Below are positions 1-7,166 of a stretch of DNA of 9,295 bases, in pieces. Position numbers and translations under genes: made by a program. The stretch spans positions 1 to 9,295 of the forward strand of contig DNMQ01000477.1 in assembly GCA_003488145.1 (NCBI GenBank), given 5' to 3'. The notes under the pieces were generated by a model, which was not told where the DNA came from, did no database searches, and worked only from the letters and a program-made list of their open reading frames with translations. The stretch is from Pseudomonas sp. GTDB taxonomy: Bacteria > Pseudomonadota > Gammaproteobacteria > Pseudomonadales > Pseudomonadaceae. Numbering within the stretch: position 1 is the stretch's first letter; the number at the start of each line of letters is the position of its first letter.

Positions 1-1545
1 CAGCCCGCTCTCTTCGGCCACCGGGATGAAACGATCCGGCCCTATGACCCCCAGCTCCGCGTGGGTCCAACGCGCCAGCGCCTCGATACCGACAATCCGC
101 CGCGTCGCATCGACCTTCGGCTGGTAGTGCACCGACAACTCGTTGCGCTCCAGCGCCACGCGCATGGCGGCCTCGAGATTCAGACGCTCATCGGCGATCC
201 GGTTGAGATCGTGGGTGAAGAACTGGAAATTGTTGCGCCCACGCTTCTTCGCCGCGTACATGGCGATATCGGCGTGTTTGAGCAAGCTTTGCGCATCCTC
301 GCCGTCGTCGGGGAACATCGCCACACCCAGGCTGGCGCCGACCTGAAACTCGCGACCGGCGAGCATGACCGGCCGGCGGATTTCGTTCAGCACACGCTCC
401 AATAGCGAGATCACTGTGCTGATGCGGTAGTGATCGCTGAGCACCAGCACGAATTCATCCCCACCGACCCGCGCCACGGTGTCGGAGCTGCGCAGGCTAC
501 CGGCCAGCCGCGCCGCAATACTCTTGAGCAGCTCGTCACCAGCGACATGCCCGAGCCCGTCGTTGATGAACTTGAAGTTGTCCAGGTCGATGAATACCAG
601 CGTCAGGTAGTAGCCCAGGCGAGCCGCACGGGCCAGGCCCTGCTCGATGCGGTCGTTGAGCAGGATGCGATTGGGCAGGCCGGTCAGCAGATCATGGTTG
701 GCCTGACGTTCGAGCTGCTGTTGATAATGCTTGCGCTCGGAGATGTCCTGCACGGTGCCTTCGTAGCAGATGAACTCGCCGCTGGCGCCTCGCACCACGT
801 GCGCGTTCTCGGATATCCAGATGCGTGTGCCGTCGCGCCGATAGACCTCGGACTCGAAGTTGAGCACCTCGCCCTGTTGCTCCATCAGCTGGCAGAACAC
901 TTCGCGACGCCCACCCTCGACGTACAGGCGACGCTCTATGTCAGCGAGATCGGCCACCAGCTCGGACGCACTGTCGTATCCGTAAATGCGCGCCAACGCA
1001 GGATTGGCGGCCAGATAGCGGCCATCGCGGGTGGACTGGAAAATGCCCTCCGAAGCGTTCTCGAAGATGCTGCGATAACGCAGTTCGGCCTGCTCCAGCG
1101 CTTCGAGCACTGCCTTCTGGGCGGTGATGTCCTCGATGAAGCCCTCCACCACGATCTCGCCCTGCTCATCGGGCACCGCGACGCCGCGCTCGATGACCCA
1201 TTTGAGGTTCCCCGCGGCGGTGCGGATCCGGTAATGCACGGTGAATCGCCCCATTCCGGCGACAGCATTATCGATGCAGCGGCGGACGCGAAGCCGGTCA
1301 TCCGGATGGGTGATCCGGTCCCATGAGATGCCGTTGTCGTCGACCAGATCCGCAGCACTGTAGCCGCACAAGCCTTGCGAGCCCTGGCTGACGAAGATCA
1401 TCGTCCAGGGCGCGTAGTTGCGGCAGCGGTAGGCCATGCCTTCGAGGTTGTTGACCAGCGTGTCGAGCACACGCGAGCGGTCCAACACCTCACAGGTGAG
1501 CAGGCTGCTCCGGCGGTTGGTTCTGGCAGAAAGTTCTTGGGTCAT
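1..1545 (-). CDS. PAS-PAS-GGDEF-EAL cyclic-di-GMP enzyme (partial, C-terminus off the left edge)
   Basis: This is a signalling protein that probably makes and/or degrades cyclic di-GMP in response to input sensed by its PAS domains. The 515 residues present run as follows: short N-terminus, PAS/PAC 1 (about 25-142, ending in the PAC-like GFIEDITAQK), PAS/PAC 2 (about 150-272, ending GTVQDISERK), GGDEF domain (from about 277, with DLLTGLPNR at 285-293), then the start of an EAL domain. The active-site GGDEF is intact at 361-365. The inhibitory-site motif RSSD lies at 352-355, exactly five residues upstream, so cyclase activity with product inhibition is expected. The EAL motif is intact at 488-490, but the remaining catalytic residues lie outside the window, so phosphodiesterase activity cannot be judged. 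No transmembrane segment or signal peptide is seen, so it is probably cytoplasmic. The ATG at 1545 lacks a clear Shine-Dalgarno sequence and the frame stays open upstream (a TTG occurs at 1593), so the start is provisional. Confidence 0.93.
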   Translation of the reverse strand, partial: MTQELSARTNRRSSLLTCEVLDRSRVLDTLVNNLEGMAYRCRNYAPWTMIFVSQGSQGLCGYSAADLVDDNGISWDRITHPDDRLRVRRCIDNAVAGMGRFTVHYRIRTAAGNLKWVIERGVAVPDEQGEIVVEGFIEDITAQKAVLEALEQAELRYRSIFENASEGIFQSTRDGRYLAANPALARIYGYDSASELVADLADIERRLYVEGGRREVFCQLMEQQGEVLNFESEVYRRDGTRIWISENAHVVRGASGEFICYEGTVQDISERKHYQQQLERQANHDLLTGLPNRILLNDRIEQGLARAARLGYYLTLVFIDLDNFKFINDGLGHVAGDELLKSIAARLAGSLRSSDTVARVGGDEFVLVLSDHYRISTVISLLERVLNEIRRPVMLAGREFQVGASLGVAMFPDDGEDAQSLLKHADIAMYAAKKRGRNNFQFFTHDLNRIADERLNLEAAMRVALERNELSVHYQPKVDATRRIVGIEALARWTHAELGVIGPDRFIPVAEESGL

Positions 1546-1724
1546 TGATCTGGCTTGAAGTGTTGATCCTGCATGGACCCGGAGCTGCGACAATGCTGAG
1601 GCTGTCGCCCGGAGGTCTGCAGGAAAGGCAGAAAACCTATGCGCAGCAAGAAACGCTCCATGGATGGCACATGGCCACCCGTTGAGCTCTAGTCCTGCCT
1701 CCATCCCGGAACCGCGCACCATAA

Positions 1725-1742
1725 TGTGACGCACCGGTCACA
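1725..1742. promoter_or_regulatory. Perfect palindrome TGTGAC-N6-GTCACA, candidate operator
   Basis: Two perfect 6-bp inverted arms are separated by 6 bp in the gap between the start of the c-di-GMP gene (1545, reading left) and the end of the MFS gene (1830). The TGT-N12-ACA geometry matches the TyrR/PhhR box layout (TGTAAA-N6-TTTACA). It does not match CRP/Vfr, where TGTGA and TCACA are 6 bp apart; here they are 8 apart. It lies about 180 bp upstream of the GGDEF-EAL start codon, so it could be an upstream activator or repressor site for that gene. It is the only strong symmetric element seen in the gap. Function is inferred. Confidence 0.3.
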
Positions 1743-1829
1743 GCCGAGCCCCTTTTCAGGGCACCGGATCGCCTCATCTGTTCTGCCATAGTGCCCGCTA
1801 TCCAGGGACGACTCGCCGCGCGTATCGGA

Positions 1830-3059
1830 TCAGCACTGGACGTCGCCGCTTCTGGAACGCCCAGGGCTGCCCTTCTTCGCCGGCTCGCTGCGCTGCAGTG
1901 CTGCTGGCAAAAGAAGCGCAGTCACGCCAGCGGCCAGCGCCGCAAGCAACACGACCGGGCCGGCGGCGTTCCAACCGAAAGCCGCGGTCACGCCGCCGAC
2001 CACCACCGGGCCCAGCAGTTGTCCCAGGTTGCTGCCCTGCATCATCAGGCCGACCGCAATTGGAACGAGGAAGGTCTCCCGCGCAGCCAACGGTGCGGAT
2101 GCCAGCAGCGTGGCCGGGATCAACCCACCCACGGCTGAAAACAGCAGGCACAGCAGGAAGGTCGCGTGCGGTTCGAACCAGCCCAGGAATATGCCTATCC
2201 CGGACGCACCCATGACGCCGCTGGCGAACAGGATCAGCGAACCACGCCCGGCGCCGCGCGTGAGCAGATAGCCAGCAGCAAGGTTGCCGCTGACATTGAC
2301 CACACTGGCCAGTGCGGTCAACAGCCCCGCAATCTGATATGAGATATCCATACGCTCCATCAGCAGAACCGGCAGAAAGCTGAACAGGGCGAAGAACATC
2401 AGGCTGTACAGCGCGAAACCAACCGCCAGCAAAACGCTGGCTCGGGAAAACAGCACGCGCCGAATATTTCCCAGTAGCCGTCCGGGCATGCCAGACGAAA
2501 CGCCAGCGGGTATGCAGCAGCCCACAGCCACCGCGGCGATTACCGCCACCGCCGAACCCGTCCACCACAACCCCTGCCATGTCTGGAACAGCGGCCCGGC
2601 GACCATGGCCAGCGCCATCCCGCTCGGCATGAAGCAACTCCACAGCGAGAAGGCCCTGTCCCGCGCAGCGCCGGTCGTCAGCCGTTCCAGAATCGCCGGC
2701 CCGGCGACGATGATGAGCAGGAATCCGAGTCCTTCCAGCAGCCGGGAAATCAGCAGCAGCGCGAATGACGGCGCGGCGGCGCCCGCGACGCCGGCAACCG
2801 CGGTTACCCCGAGCCCCAACAGCAGGGCCCGCCGATCTCCGACTGCCGCCACCACCGCACCGGCCGCCGCTCCCCCGAGCAAGCCGAGCACCGCGAATAT
2901 GCCGGTCAGCCAGCCGGCTCCGGCGAGATCGACCCCAAGGTCCGCCTGTAGCAACGGTGTGGCAATGGCAGCCTTGCCCAAGTGCAGAGCCGCCACGACT
3001 CCGCTGCCGAGCACGACCCAGACGACCAGCCTCGCGCGGAGCTGCCGGGCGGCACTCAT
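1830..3059 (-). CDS. Major facilitator superfamily (MFS) transporter
   Basis: This is a 409-residue inner-membrane permease of the usual 12-helix MFS size. Hydrophobic helices run through the protein (for example about 11-28, 48-71, 78-97, 100-120 and 165-184). They are split by a hydrophilic central loop near 186-205, and a charged tail (about 393-409) follows the last helix. A motif-A-like [16 protein letters not shown] lies at 67-82, between helices 2 and 3, as in proton-coupled MFS carriers. The substrate cannot be told from sequence; a drug/metabolite exporter or a CynX/NimT-like carrier is possible. The ATG overlaps the upstream wrbA stop codon as ATGA (3056-3059), which implies co-transcription and translational coupling. 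The context of a quinone reductase and a divergent LysR regulator suggests export of an aromatic or redox-active compound, which is inference. No clear terminator follows the stop codon. Confidence 0.9.
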   Translation of the reverse strand: MSAARQLRARLVVWVVLGSGVVAALHLGKAAIATPLLQADLGVDLAGAGWLTGIFAVLGLLGGAAAGAVVAAVGDRRALLLGLGVTAVAGVAGAAAPSFALLLISRLLEGLGFLLIIVAGPAILERLTTGAARDRAFSLWSCFMPSGMALAMVAGPLFQTWQGLWWTGSAVAVIAAVAVGCCIPAGVSSGMPGRLLGNIRRVLFSRASVLLAVGFALYSLMFFALFSFLPVLLMERMDISYQIAGLLTALASVVNVSGNLAAGYLLTRGAGRGSLILFASGVMGASGIGIFLGWFEPHATFLLCLLFSAVGGLIPATLLASAPLAARETFLVPIAVGLMMQGSNLGQLLGPVVVGGVTAAFGWNAAGPVVLLAALAAGVTALLLPAALQRSEPAKKGSPGRSRSGDVQC

Positions 3060-3682
3060 TCAGGCACCCCGACCGGATTGGCGGCGAGTGCGGCGGCCAC
3101 GCGAGCGACGTGCCAGCCCTGGTAACGGGCGCCTTGCAGTTCATTTTCGCTCGGTTGGCGGTCACCGCCGCTGCCGTCATCGGCCAGTGTCGAGGCGCCA
3201 TAGGGCGTGCCACCGGTTATGGCATCCATCCGCAGCTGCCCCTTGAAGCTGTACGGCAGCCCGACCACAACCATCCCCAGATGAAGCAGTACGGTGTGCG
3301 TCGCCAGAATCGTGCTCTCCTGGCCCCCATGCTGGCTGCCGGTCGAGGTGAAAACGCTGCCCACCTTGCCGACCAGCCGGTCCTCGGCCCATAGCCCGCC
3401 ACATCGATCGAGGAAGTTCTTCATCTGCGCGGCCATGTTGCCGAAACGCGTCGGCGTGCCGATCACGATGGCGTCGTAGTTCGGCAATTCCGCCACGCTC
3501 GCCGTATCCGCGGGCTGGACCATCTTGTACCCCGCATTCTGCGCGACCTCTTGCGGAACGAGTTCGGGCACCCGTTTGACGTCTGCCAACGCGCCCGCTT
3601 CGCGTGCGCCTTCGGCGACGGCATCGGCAAGTGCTTCGACATGCCCATAGGATGAGTAATAGAGCACCAGTACGTTCGTCAT
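3056..3682 (-). CDS. wrbA: NAD(P)H:quinone oxidoreductase, WrbA family flavoprotein
   Basis: This cytoplasmic FMN-dependent enzyme reduces quinones by two electrons, avoiding semiquinone radicals. The 208 residues match WrbA along the whole length. The FMN phosphate loop SSYGHV lies at 10-15 after a VLVLYY strand. [17 protein letters not shown] is at 76-92, [13 protein letters not shown] at 112-124, and a C-terminal PYGAS...RQPSENEL...ARYQG block follows. The family is usually about 200 residues, so there are roughly ten extra residues at the C-terminus. The ATG is supported by a strong Shine-Dalgarno GGAGGA (complement of 3691-3696) eight bases upstream. It is the first gene of a two-gene operon with the MFS transporter and is divergent from the LysR gene, its likely regulator. 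It could serve in quinone/electrophile or oxidative-stress defence; the physiological substrate is not shown by sequence. Confidence 0.95.
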   Translation of the reverse strand: MTNVLVLYYSSYGHVEALADAVAEGAREAGALADVKRVPELVPQEVAQNAGYKMVQPADTASVAELPNYDAIVIGTPTRFGNMAAQMKNFLDRCGGLWAEDRLVGKVGSVFTSTGSQHGGQESTILATHTVLLHLGMVVVGLPYSFKGQLRMDAITGGTPYGASTLADDGSGGDRQPSENELQGARYQGWHVARVAAALAANPVGVPE

Positions 3683-3703
3683 TGCTGCAGTCCTCCGATG
3701 GCA

Positions 3704-3732
3704 TTGACTGGAGCCAGGCTAATGACTAAAAA
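3704..3732 (+). promoter_or_regulatory. Predicted sigma-70 promoter of the lysR gene
   Basis: A -35 hexamer TTGACT (3704-3709, five of six consensus bases) and a -10 hexamer TAAAAA (3727-3732, four of six) are separated by 17 bp. Transcription would begin near 3739, leaving a leader of about 45 nt before the ATG at 3784. This makes the GTG at 3745 an unlikely start. The -35 lies inside an ATT...AAT-flanked region (3703-3723) with TGG-AG-CCA at its centre (3709-3716), a possible weak operator half. Confidence 0.5.
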
Positions 3733-3745
3733 CGCTCTCGCGGAG

Positions 3746-3762
3746 TGATTAAATTTCGATCA
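3746..3762. promoter_or_regulatory. Candidate LysR-type operator, TGAT-N9-ATCA
   Basis: This is an inverted repeat with 4-bp arms (3746-3749 and 3759-3762) around an AT-rich centre in the divergent lysR-wrbA spacer. The inner GAT-N9-ATC symmetry is of the size bound by LysR-type regulators, although the canonical form is T-N11-A. It sits just after the predicted lysR transcription start and upstream of wrbA, fitting autorepression combined with control of wrbA. Short arms make chance occurrence possible. Confidence 0.25.
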
Positions 3763-3783
3763 ACTCGATCTATGGAGCAGATC

Positions 3784-4692
3784 ATGCTCGATGGCATGAC
3801 ACTGGATCAGATTCGTACGTTCGTAACTGTGGCCGACAGCGGCAGCTTTCGGTCCGGCGCGGCACGGCTGCTGCGCGTGCAATCGGCCATCAGCCATGCC
3901 ATCGCGAATCTGGAGACGGAACTGGGCCTGCAGCTGTTCGATCGCAGCGGCTACCGCCCTGTCCTCACTCAGGAAGGTCAGGCACTGCTGGCCCACGCAC
4001 GCGACATCCTGCTGCGCGCCGATGCCATGCGTGCTCGGGCGCGGGCGCTGGGTGCGGGTGTCGAGCTGGAACTGACCCTGGTGGTGGATACGCTGTTTCC
4101 GATCGAATCGGTGGCGCTCGCCATTACCCGGGCCAGCGTCGAATTTCCTTCCACCAGCTTTCGCCTGGAGTCACAGGCCCTGGGCGGCCCCATCGCAGCG
4201 CTGGATGAGAGGCGCTGCACACTCGCGATCATCGTCGGCGAGGATTTTCGCAATCCCCGGCTGGCGCTGGAGGCGATTGGCTCGATTGCGCAGATTGCCG
4301 TCGTACGCAGCGATCATCCGCTGGCCGACCTCGGCAGCCGTGCGCCACTCGGCGTGCCGGATCTCGCCGGCCATCTGCAGATCGTGCTTGCCGATCCCAC
4401 GCCACTCTCCGAGGGCCGCTCATTCGGCGTTCTGTCGCCCTTCACCTGTCGGGTGAATACCCAGGAAGCGAAGGTCGCACTGATCCGCGCCGGACTCGGC
4501 TGGGGACGGCTCCCGACATGGCTGGTTGAGGAGGATCTGACTTCAGGGCGGCTGGCGCGCGTCGCCATTCCCGACCTTGGCAGAAAGAGCGAGGTGCAAT
4601 CCGAAGCCTACCTGGCGCACCGGCTGGATGAGCCACTCGGGCCTGTGGCACAGGCGTTCCGCCGCGCCTTGCTCGAGCAAGCCAGCAACTAA
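3784..4692 (+). CDS. LysR-type transcriptional regulator
   Basis: This DNA-binding regulator has about 302 residues, the usual family length. The N-terminal winged helix-turn-helix covers about residues 5-65. It contains TLDQIRTFVTVADSGSF, then the recognition region QSAISHAIANLETELG, then the typical LFDRSGYRPVLTQEGQALL. A linker helix follows (HARDILLRADAMRARARAL), then a substrate-binding-like effector domain (about 90-295, beginning ELTLVVDTLFP). I chose the ATG at 3784 because GGAG (3774-3777) lies six bases upstream and because a predicted promoter would start RNA near 3739. GTG 3745 and ATG 3772 are in frame but poorly placed. It is divergent from the wrbA-MFS operon with a spacer of about 100 bp, the classic arrangement for LysR regulators and their targets. 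The effector is unknown; a quinone or other electrophile is plausible given wrbA. Confidence 0.92.
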   Translation: MLDGMTLDQIRTFVTVADSGSFRSGAARLLRVQSAISHAIANLETELGLQLFDRSGYRPVLTQEGQALLAHARDILLRADAMRARARALGAGVELELTLVVDTLFPIESVALAITRASVEFPSTSFRLESQALGGPIAALDERRCTLAIIVGEDFRNPRLALEAIGSIAQIAVVRSDHPLADLGSRAPLGVPDLAGHLQIVLADPTPLSEGRSFGVLSPFTCRVNTQEAKVALIRAGLGWGRLPTWLVEEDLTSGRLARVAIPDLGRKSEVQSEAYLAHRLDEPLGPVAQAFRRALLEQASN

Positions 4693-4700
4693 CTTCACGA

Positions 4701-4735
4701 GAGCGCTGGCAATTTTATCCAGACTAGCCGCGCTC
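4701..4735. terminator. Hairpin between convergent lysR and ltaE genes
   Basis: GAGCGC (4701-4706) pairs with GCGCTC (4730-4735), and GGC (4708-4710) pairs with GCC (4727-4729) past a single bulged T. The loop is 16 nt (4711-4726). It lies within the 101-bp spacer between convergent genes, where a shared terminator is expected. No U-tract follows on either strand, so it is at best a weak or Rho-assisted terminator. Confidence 0.3.
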
Positions 4736-4793
4736 AGTAGCCGCTGCCCGCGTATTGCCGAGGCCACTTCGCGAGCGGGCACATCGTCGGCAG

Positions 4794-5840
4794 CTACAAG
4801 GCGTCGGTTACGGCCGCACGTATGTCATCGGCCAGCTGGCGTACCCGCGCTTCGCTGGTGTCCCACGAGCACATGAAGCGCGCACCGCCGACGCCGATGA
4901 AGGTGTAGAACATCCAGCCGCGGTTCCTGAGCACCTCCAGTGCCGATGGCGGCAGGCTGACGAAGACACCATTGGCCTGCACCGGAAACATCAGCTCGAC
5001 CCCAGGCAACGGTTGAATCGACTCGGCCAGCAGCTGGGCACAACGGTTGGCGTGTTCGGCGTATCTCAGCCAGGCGCCGTTTTCCAGAAGCCCGACCCAC
5101 GGTGCCGACAGAAATCGCATCTTGGAGGCAAGCTGGCCAGCCTGCTTGCAGCGGTACTCGAAATCGGTGGCCAGTTCGCGATTGAAGAACAGGATGGCCT
5201 CGCCGACCGCCATGCCGTTCTTGGTGCCACCGAAACAGAGCACATCGACGCCGGCTTTCCAGCTCAGTTCGGCGGGCGACATGCCCAGGTGAGCGCAGGC
5301 ATTGGCAAAGCGCGCGCCGTCCATGTGCAGGTGCAGCCCGAGGTCCTTGCAGGTGTCGCTGATGGCACGCAGCTCGGCGGGCTGGTAGACGGTACCGACT
5401 TCCGTGGCCTGGGTCAGGCTGACCACGCGTGGCTTGGGGTAATGGATGTCCTTGCGCTTCAGCGCGATCTCGCGAATGGCAGCAGGCGTCAGCTTGCCCT
5501 GCTCGGTCCTGCCGAGCAGCAGCTTGGAGCCGTTGGAGAAGAACTCCGGCGCGCCGCATTCGTCCGTCTCGACGTGGGCGATGTCGGCGCAGATCACGCT
5601 GTGGTAGCTCTGGCAAAGGGACGACAACGCCAGGGAATTGGCCGCTGTACCGTTGAAGGCGAAGAACACCTCGCAGTCGGTCTCGAACAGTGCGCGGAAG
5701 TGATCAGCCGCGCGGGCTGTCCATTGGTCGTCGCCGTACGCCCTGTCGTGGCCTTGGTTCGCCCTCGCCATGGCTTCCCAGGCTTCAGGGCAGATGCCGG
5801 AATAGTTGTCGCTGGCAAATTGCTGCTTGTCGGTCGTCAT
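4794..5840 (-). CDS. ltaE: Low-specificity L-threonine aldolase
   Basis: This PLP-dependent enzyme cleaves L-threonine and L-allo-threonine to glycine and acetaldehyde in the cytosol. The 348 residues begin MTTDKQQFASDNYSG, and family features are present in order: HDRAYGDD (31-38), the FNGTAANSL cofactor-binding stretch (62-70), AHVETDECGAPE (88-99), HMDGARFANA with the PLP-nitrogen-binding aspartate D174 (172-181), and FGGTKNGM with the Schiff-base lysine K207 (203-210). Length and lysine number agree with Pseudomonas low-specificity threonine aldolases. I prefer the ATG at 5840, because GAGGA (complement of 5845-5849) precedes it by four bases and homology begins there. An ATG at 5906 would add 22 unrelated residues. 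It stands alone, convergent with lysR and divergent from the PEP-mutase-like gene. Confidence 0.95.
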   Translation of the reverse strand: MTTDKQQFASDNYSGICPEAWEAMARANQGHDRAYGDDQWTARAADHFRALFETDCEVFFAFNGTAANSLALSSLCQSYHSVICADIAHVETDECGAPEFFSNGSKLLLGRTEQGKLTPAAIREIALKRKDIHYPKPRVVSLTQATEVGTVYQPAELRAISDTCKDLGLHLHMDGARFANACAHLGMSPAELSWKAGVDVLCFGGTKNGMAVGEAILFFNRELATDFEYRCKQAGQLASKMRFLSAPWVGLLENGAWLRYAEHANRCAQLLAESIQPLPGVELMFPVQANGVFVSLPPSALEVLRNRGWMFYTFIGVGGARFMCSWDTSEARVRQLADDIRAAVTDAL

Positions 5841-5887
5841 CAAATCCTCGTTATGGCATTGCCGGGCGGTTGGTGGCTGCACGTTAC

Positions 5888-5916
5888 GTTGTAGAAGCCC
5901 GGACACGCGAGCGCAA
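5888..5916 (-). promoter_or_regulatory. Candidate promoter of ltaE
   Basis: On the minus strand, TTGCGC (complement of 5911-5916) and TACAAC (complement of 5888-5893) are spaced 17 bp. The -10 matches four of six consensus bases but the -35 only three. It lies about 48 bp upstream of the ltaE start codon. In this GC-rich region it is the best sigma-70-like match I can see, but it is weak. Confidence 0.3.
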
Positions 5917-6130
5917 ACGGAGTGTCAGGCGAGCATGTACGGGGTGATGCCGGCGCCGCCCCGCCCCGCCCTCGTCAGCCTCCACGCAACGTCTTAGCAC
6001 AGCGAAGCGCCCAGCGCGGATATCACGGCGGCACATTTCACGGTCGCCCACAGGGAAATTCAGTAACGCTGTGGCACCCTGCAGCGCGTGTTCTGAAAAC
6101 CACGGCACGCTGAATCCCATCTAGTCTTTG

Positions 6131-6162
6131 ACGACGCGCTGCGGCGAATCGAAAAGCGTCGT
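6131..6162. repeat. Inverted repeat ACGACGC-N18-GCGTCGT upstream of the PEP-mutase-like gene
   Basis: Perfect 7-bp arms (6131-6137 and 6156-6162) are separated by 18 bp and end 31 bp before the ATG at 6194. A TTGACG that could act as a -35 (6128-6133) overlaps the left arm, but no matching -10 is seen 17 bp downstream. The repeat may be a dimeric repressor site or a leader stem-loop; in GC-rich DNA it may also be chance. Confidence 0.3.
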
Positions 6163-6193
6163 GCCCCACCCATCTCACCAACCAGGAGGGTTC

Positions 6194-7030
6194 ATGGTCC
6201 ATCCCAGTGTGTCGCAAAAACGTGCTGCCTTTCGTGCGCTGCACCAGTCCGGCTGCTTTGTCCTGCCCAACCCATGGGACGCCGGCAGCGCGAGCGTCCT
6301 CGCAGGCCTCGGTTTCAAGGCGCTGGCTACGACCAGCTCCGGCTACGCCTGGTCGTGTGCCCGCGCCGACGGTCAGATGCCGCGGGACGAGGTCCTGGCC
6401 CATATGCGCTACATGGTCCAAGCCACCCATCTGCCGGTGAACGCCGATTTCGAGAGTGGCTACGCCGATACGCCCGACGGCGTGGCCGAAAGCGTGCACA
6501 TGGCGGTCGGAACCGGCGTCGCGGGTATTTCCATCGAGGACTCCACAGGCGACCCGCGCGAGCCGTTGCGCGAGCTTGCCGAGGCCACCGAACGAATGTG
6601 CGCCGCGCGTGAGGCGATCGACGCTACCGGAGGCGAAACACTGCTGATTGGCCGCGCCGAGAACTTCTTCGTCGATCGGCCTGATCTCGACGACACCCTT
6701 GCACGCCTGAAAGCCTATGCCGATGCAGGCGCCGACTGCCTGTACGCACCAGGCCTGAGAACCCGCGAGCAGATCAGCGCCGTCATCGCGGCAGCCTCGC
6801 CAAAGCCGGTCAATGTGCTGATTGGCTGGAACAGCGACCTGACCGTGCAGGACCTCGCCGACCTAGGCGTCAGACGCATCAGCGTCGGCGGCGCATTGGC
6901 CAGAGCGGCGTGGGCCGGTTTTCTGCAGGCGGCACGGTCCATCGCCGAGCATGGACGATTCGATGGTTTTGCCAACGCAGCCTCTGGAGCGGAGCTCGAC
7001 GCGCTGTTTGGCAAATGCGAGAGGCCATAG
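6194..7030 (+). CDS. PEP mutase / isocitrate lyase superfamily protein
   Basis: This is a 278-residue (beta/alpha)8-barrel enzyme of the PEP mutase branch (PF13714-like). The superfamily makes or breaks C-C or P-C bonds in alpha-oxo acid chemistry with Mg2+. Visible active-site elements are PNPWDAGSA (25-33), the TTSSGYAWS strand-loop (46-54), NADFESGYA with metal-binding D85 and E87 (83-91), GISIEDS with E115 and D116 (111-117), and IGRAENF with R154 and E156 (152-158). The KKCGH loop of isocitrate and 2-methylisocitrate lyases is absent, with GDPREP at the equivalent place, so it is neither of those enzymes. The reaction is unassigned; oxaloacetate decarboxylase-like or another lyase activity is possible. 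The ATG at 6194 has AGGAGG at 6184-6189. It is monocistronic, convergent with the tRNA operon. Confidence 0.88.
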   Translation: MVHPSVSQKRAAFRALHQSGCFVLPNPWDAGSASVLAGLGFKALATTSSGYAWSCARADGQMPRDEVLAHMRYMVQATHLPVNADFESGYADTPDGVAESVHMAVGTGVAGISIEDSTGDPREPLRELAEATERMCAAREAIDATGGETLLIGRAENFFVDRPDLDDTLARLKAYADAGADCLYAPGLRTREQISAVIAAASPKPVNVLIGWNSDLTVQDLADLGVRRISVGGALARAAWAGFLQAARSIAEHGRFDGFANAASGAELDALFGKCERP

Positions 7031-7106
7031 GATTCCGCCGAAACGGGTCGCCGACGGGGATTGGATAGTGCAGGGTTCACCAATCACATCGCTATTCGAC
7101 AGGCAC

Positions 7107-7131
7107 AAAAAAAGCTGCCCTTGGCAGCTTT
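7107..7131 (-). terminator. Rho-independent terminator of the tRNA operon
   Basis: On the minus strand, a 9-bp perfect stem (7123-7131 with 7111-7119) closes a 3-nt loop. The T-tract (complement of the A-run 7107-7113) overlaps the foot of the stem. It lies 36 bp past the tRNA-Asp 3' end. It may also stop rightward transcripts from the PEP-mutase-like gene, though that side has only a broken T-run. Confidence 0.88.
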
Positions 7132-7166
7132 CCTTGTTCCACCTTCAGTCGAAAGGTGGCGATGTA

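Larger units (their letters stand above)
5841..6193. other. Divergent gene-free spacer, 353 bp
   Basis: This is the spacer between divergently transcribed ltaE and the PEP-mutase-like gene. Open frames crossing it are antisense extensions of neighbours without recognisable protein signal. It holds the candidate ltaE promoter near the left end, a 7-bp inverted repeat (6131-6162) near the right end, and a strong Shine-Dalgarno AGGAGG (6184-6189) for the rightward gene. No RNA gene or mobile element was recognised. Confidence 0.6.

Noticed and set aside
430..1326. Plus-strand open frame of 298 codons
   Set aside because: It is antisense to the PAS-GGDEF gene, whose motifs are unmistakable; long antisense frames are normal in GC-rich coding DNA, and the translation shows no family signal.
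1639..1692. 17-codon ATG frame (MRSKKRSMDG...) in the gap left of the MFS gene
   Set aside because: Too short to judge, the purine-rich AGGAAAGG lies too far upstream, and no promoter is evident.
1725..1742. CRP/Vfr site
   Set aside because: TGTGA and TCACA are separated by 8 bp, not the 6 bp required, so the palindrome is listed only as a generic or TyrR-like operator candidate.
1750..1770. Possible terminator hairpin after the MFS gene (CCCT-TTTC-AGGG)
   Set aside because: Only a 4-bp stem and no T-tract on the minus strand; not enough to call.
1798..3213. Minus-strand open frame of 471 codons spanning the MFS gene
   Set aside because: It is frame-shifted relative to the MFS and wrbA genes, Arg/Gly/Ala-rich and without domains; the true frame has 12 helices and an ATGA junction.
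2488..3246. Plus-strand open frame of 252 codons
   Set aside because: Low-complexity Pro/Ala/Ser/Arg composition, antisense to the MFS gene.
4755..5894. Plus-strand open frame of 379 codons opposite ltaE
   Set aside because: It covers the whole threonine aldolase gene antisense; its translation matches no family I know and its ends have no ribosome-site support.
6071..6086. GGCAC...GCA resembling a sigma-54 -24/-12 element
   Set aside because: The distance between the GG and GC pairs is too short for a sigma-54 promoter.
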